In this document: piece by piece, positions 61,271 to 64,000 of the stretch
Layout of the letters: each line of letters begins with the position of its first letter
Position numbering within the stretch: position 1 is the first letter of the stretch
Assembly (NCBI GenBank): GCA_029241985.1
Contig: JAQWUU010000004.1
Location: 1-64,000, forward strand
Direction of reading: 5' to 3'
DNA length: 64,000 nt
From: Aquiluna sp.
GTDB lineage: Bacteria; Actinomycetota; Actinomycetes; Actinomycetales; Microbacteriaceae
Program-made: the position numbers and the translations under genes
Notes under the pieces: generated by a model
What the model was told of the DNA's origin: nothing
The model's input: only the letters and a program-made list of their open reading frames with translations
Databases searched by the model: none

Positions 61271-64000
61271 TTGTCTGAAGCACAAGCAACGCCCCAGCGA
61301 AGAGTTTCGCCGCTGTCGATAGCTTTTGGAATCTTGGGTGTGATCGTTTTTGCACTACTAAGCGCCGCTGGAATCTACACAGACTGGCTATGGTTCAGGC
61401 AGCTCGACTTTGAGGTTGTTTTCTTCACACAAATTATTGGTCAAGTAATTGCTTTTCTAATTGGATTCACGATCATGACAGTCTTGGTCGCAATTGGGCT
61501 CACGTTAGCTTGGCGAACTAGACCTGTTTATCTGAAGATGCCAGAAGAGTCCCCTTTTCAGGCCTACCAGCAACTCCTCGAGGGTCTCCGCAAGGTCATC
61601 ATGCTGGGAGTACCCGCGCTTCTAGGTATCTTCGGGGGTCTAATTGCGGCAAGAGAGTGGCAAACCGCAGCACTCTGGCTCAACGGAGGGGACTTCGGTA
61701 TAACCGACCCTCAATTCGGTATGGATGTCGGGTTCTTCGTTTTCCAGCTCCCTTTCTATTCGTTCATCGTCGGCTTTATTTCCGGCGGCATGTTCCTGGC
61801 CGCCCTGATTAACGCCGGTGTGCACCTGATCTACGGCGGTATTCGTTTTACTGGTAGAGCTGTTCAGGTATCGAAACCAGCCAGAGTTCAGCTAGCTATT
61901 TTGATTGCTTTCTACATGGTGCTGCAGGGCCTCAGCCTGTGGCTGGACCAGTACGCAACTGCAACAAGCACCGGAGGCCTTTTCACTGGAGTCACTTACA
62001 CTGACGCCAACGCGGTCATTCCAGGACTTCAGATTCTTGCTTTGATTTCAGCCGCAGTTGCGGTTGCATTTATTGTCACCGCAGTAATTGGTAGGTGGCG
62101 AGTTTCGATTATCGCAACCGCTCTAATGGTCGCCAGCTCATTGGTTCTGGGAGGGTTATTCCCCTGGGTCGTTCAGACCTTCCAGGTTGTTCCTAACGAG
62201 CGAACTTTAGAAGGTCCGTTTCTGCAGAAGAACATCGATGCAACTCGTATTGCCTACGGCTTGGACAAGGTCAACGTTGTGGACTACAACGCAAGCGTCG
62301 TGGCTGAGCCGGGAGCACTGAGAAACGACGCAAAGACCACAGCTTCTATTCGAATTATTGACCCTGCGCTAGTTTCAGACGCTTTTAGGCAGCTTGAGCA
62401 GTATCGCCAGTACTACAGCTTCCCAAACCGCTTGCATGTCGGTCGGTACGAGGTTGATGGCCAGACTCAAGACACTGTGATCGCAGTACGTGAGTTGAAT
62501 CAGGCAGGGCTGGGTGATTCGCAGTCTTGGTACAACTCGACGATTGTTTATACACACGGTTTTGGACTTGTAGCCGCCTATGGAAACAAGAGAGACAGCG
62601 ACGGTAAGCCGCAGTTCTTCCAGTCTGGAATTCCTTCGGTTGGTCAGCTGGGTGATTTTGAGCCAAGAATTTACTTTGGTGCAAACTCTCCTGATTATTC
62701 GATCGTTGGAGCCCCATCTGGGTCAGACCCCTTGGAATTTGACTTCCCGGCTGGCGATGATGGCGAGCGAGAAACCTACACGACTTTCGATGGCAGCGGC
62801 GGCCCCCTGGTCGGCAATATCTTCACTCGAATTGCATACGCTTTGAGATTCCAGAGCGAACAGATTTTGCTTTCCGACGCCATCAATGCGGACTCGCAAA
62901 TTCTCTACAACAGATCACCGGCGGAGCGTATCGCAGAGGTTGCCCCGTATCTGACAGTGGACTCTGAAATTTATCCAGCTGTCGTGGACGGAAGAATCAA
63001 GTGGATTGTTGACGGCTACACAACAACAACGCAGTATCCATACTCAAATGTTGAAGCATTTAACATTGCCATCTTGGATACCTCGTCCGAGACCTTCAAC
63101 CGGGACACTACTGACGTGAACTACATCCGTAACTCGGTAAAGGCAACTGTTGACGCGTATGACGGGTCAGTTGACCTTTACCAGTGGGATGATCAGGACC
63201 CAATTTTGCAGGCCTGGATGCAGCTCTACCCAGACACTGTTCAGCCTCGCTCTGCGATGTCTGGCGAGCTAATGTCTCACATTAGGTACCCATCCGATTT
63301 GTTCAAGATTCAGCGTTCAGTACTTGGTAACTACCACGTGACTGAAGCCGGAGCCTTCTACTCTCAGCAGGATGCTTGGATGACACCGAATGACCCTGTT
63401 GAAGGAACCGGGCTGGGAGCGCTTCAGCCTCCTTACTATTTGACGATGCAGGCACCGGGTGATGCTGACAGCGCGTTCTCGATTTACTCGACTTTCATCC
63501 CGCAATCCACAGGAGAGAGCAGTAGAAACGTTCTTACCGGTTACTTGATTGCCAACGCTGATGCTGGTCGCGAAGCCGGAGCCGTCAGCGAGGACTACGG
63601 CAAGCTCACTCTGCTGAACCTGCCGCGAGAAACAGTGGTTCCAGGCCCAGGACAGGTCCAGAATAATTTCAATGCTGACAGCAACGTTTCTTCGTTGCTG
63701 AACATTTTGCGACAGGGGTCGACACGAGTTCTAAACGGAAACTTGTTGACACTTCCAGTTGCCGGTGGCCTGCTCTATGTCCAGCCCGTCTACATCGAAT
63801 CAACCGGTGAAACCAGCTACCCACTGTTGCAAAAAGTGCTGGTTGCGTTCGGTGACCAGATCGCTTTCGAAGACACCTTGGATCTCGCCCTAGACGCACT
63901 CTTTGGTGGAGATTCAGGAGTTCCGTCCCAGGAGGAGACTGAAGCCGGGGGAGATGCTGTAGTTGAAGCTCCTGCAACTGATTCAGGTAACGCTGCTCTG
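61271..64000 (+). CDS. UPF0182-family integral membrane protein (partial, runs off window)
   Basis: This frame is open from TTG 61271 to the window end (910 codons, no stop). AGGAGA about six bases before the TTG supports the start. The first 330 residues hold about seven hydrophobic helices (AFGILGVIVFALLSAAGIYTDWLWFRQ first). The rest is a large extracytoplasmic domain with UPF0182/COG1615 landmarks such as TDPQFGMDVGFFVFQLPFY, YRQYYSFPNRLHVGRYEVDG, MPNDPVEG-type TPNDPVEG and PYYLTMQAPG. An acidic Glu/Ala/Gly stretch begins near the window edge. Function is unknown. It follows the PDZ-Lon gene closely. Confidence 0.93.
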   Translation, partial: MSEAQATPQRRVSPLSIAFGILGVIVFALLSAAGIYTDWLWFRQLDFEVVFFTQIIGQVIAFLIGFTIMTVLVAIGLTLAWRTRPVYLKMPEESPFQAYQQLLEGLRKVIMLGVPALLGIFGGLIAAREWQTAALWLNGGDFGITDPQFGMDVGFFVFQLPFYSFIVGFISGGMFLAALINAGVHLIYGGIRFTGRAVQVSKPARVQLAILIAFYMVLQGLSLWLDQYATATSTGGLFTGVTYTDANAVIPGLQILALISAAVAVAFIVTAVIGRWRVSIIATALMVASSLVLGGLFPWVVQTFQVVPNERTLEGPFLQKNIDATRIAYGLDKVNVVDYNASVVAEPGALRNDAKTTASIRIIDPALVSDAFRQLEQYRQYYSFPNRLHVGRYEVDGQTQDTVIAVRELNQAGLGDSQSWYNSTIVYTHGFGLVAAYGNKRDSDGKPQFFQSGIPSVGQLGDFEPRIYFGANSPDYSIVGAPSGSDPLEFDFPAGDDGERETYTTFDGSGGPLVGNIFTRIAYALRFQSEQILLSDAINADSQILYNRSPAERIAEVAPYLTVDSEIYPAVVDGRIKWIVDGYTTTTQYPYSNVEAFNIAILDTSSETFNRDTTDVNYIRNSVKATVDAYDGSVDLYQWDDQDPILQAWMQLYPDTVQPRSAMSGELMSHIRYPSDLFKIQRSVLGNYHVTEAGAFYSQQDAWMTPNDPVEGTGLGALQPPYYLTMQAPGDADSAFSIYSTFIPQSTGESSRNVLTGYLIANADAGREAGAVSEDYGKLTLLNLPRETVVPGPGQVQNNFNADSNVSSLLNILRQGSTRVLNGNLLTLPVAGGLLYVQPVYIESTGETSYPLLQKVLVAFGDQIAFEDTLDLALDALFGGDSGVPSQEETEAGGDAVVEAPATDSGNAAL

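Overview
The window is a dense, single-replicon stretch of a small actinobacterial genome. Marker genes and gene order (DUF3117, DUF3107 and DUF3515 proteins, AdnA/AdnB, the DapD/DapE pair, the tatB-mrp-DUF1003-MgtE-like block, leuCD-murA-plsC-gpsA-ddl) point to Microbacteriaceae. By eye, base composition is near 50% GC rather than the high GC usual for the family. Together with a heliorhodopsin, a C50-type carotenoid cluster, almost no intergenic DNA and many overlapping genes, this suggests a streamlined freshwater planktonic lineage of the Luna / Rhodoluna / Aquiluna kind. That placement is an inference, not a measured result. No mobile element, prophage, CRISPR array or rRNA was seen.

Layout. 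0-5.8 kb: tRNA-Lys, heliorhodopsin, an MFS carrier, two LysE-type amino-acid exporters around a Bcp peroxiredoxin, a PatB/MalY-type C-S lyase and a SprT-like protease. 5.8-9.8 kb: carotenoid operon crtB-crtI-crtYe-crtYf-crtEb on the minus strand. 9.8-14.9 kb: ilvD-ilvB-ilvN-ilvC, ended by a strong bidirectional terminator that faces a membrane protein gene apparently cut by an internal stop codon. 15.3-17.1 kb: a 39-residue cysteine-rich protein and serA. 17.1-20.2 kb: a reactive-sulfur module (CstR-like repressor, two rhodaneses, CoA-disulfide reductase fused to a rhodanese, and a divergent rhodanese lipoprotein) around a perfect CsoR/CstR-type operator. 20.2-24.8 kb: leuB-ilvE-FAH-gltX-tRNA-Gln. 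24.8-28.1 kb: membrane protein, MBL hydrolase, lipid kinase, tRNA-Glu, MFS carrier. 28.2-34.4 kb: leuC-leuD-murA-plsC-gpsA-ddl. 34.3-37.9 kb: DUF3515 lipoprotein, thiL, dapD, dapE. 37.9-49.0 kb: conserved actinobacterial housekeeping genes (DUF3117, O-methyltransferase, tatB, SSADH, Mrp, DUF1003, MgtE/CBS, stress protein, aminopeptidase P, PHP esterase, DEAD helicase, MiaE-like protein, DUF3107). 49.0-57.8 kb: DNA-repair helicases AdnA, AdnB and UvrD2 with an apparently dead kinase-fold protein between them. 57.7-64.0 kb: an orphan cyclodehydratase/E1-like protein, a DUF2342 protein, a PDZ-Lon protease and the start of a UPF0182 membrane protein that runs off the window.

The genes form three themes: branched-chain amino acid, serine and diaminopimelate supply feeding protein and cell-wall synthesis; light and redox functions (heliorhodopsin, carotenoids, sulfur detoxification, peroxiredoxin); and end-processing and helicase functions for DNA repair.

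Two genome-wide habits show clearly. Many genes start six or seven bases after a TANNNT -10 box with no Shine-Dalgarno sequence (leaderless transcripts), and this rule also settles several ambiguous starts. Convergent neighbours repeatedly overlap at their 3' ends, six times by exactly four bases so that the two stop codons interlock. The most unusual items are the heliorhodopsin, the CstR sulfur module, a tRNA terminator hairpin that swallows the ribosome-binding site and start codon of the next gene, the nonsense-interrupted membrane protein, and the pseudokinase and orphan E1-like proteins near the repair helicases.
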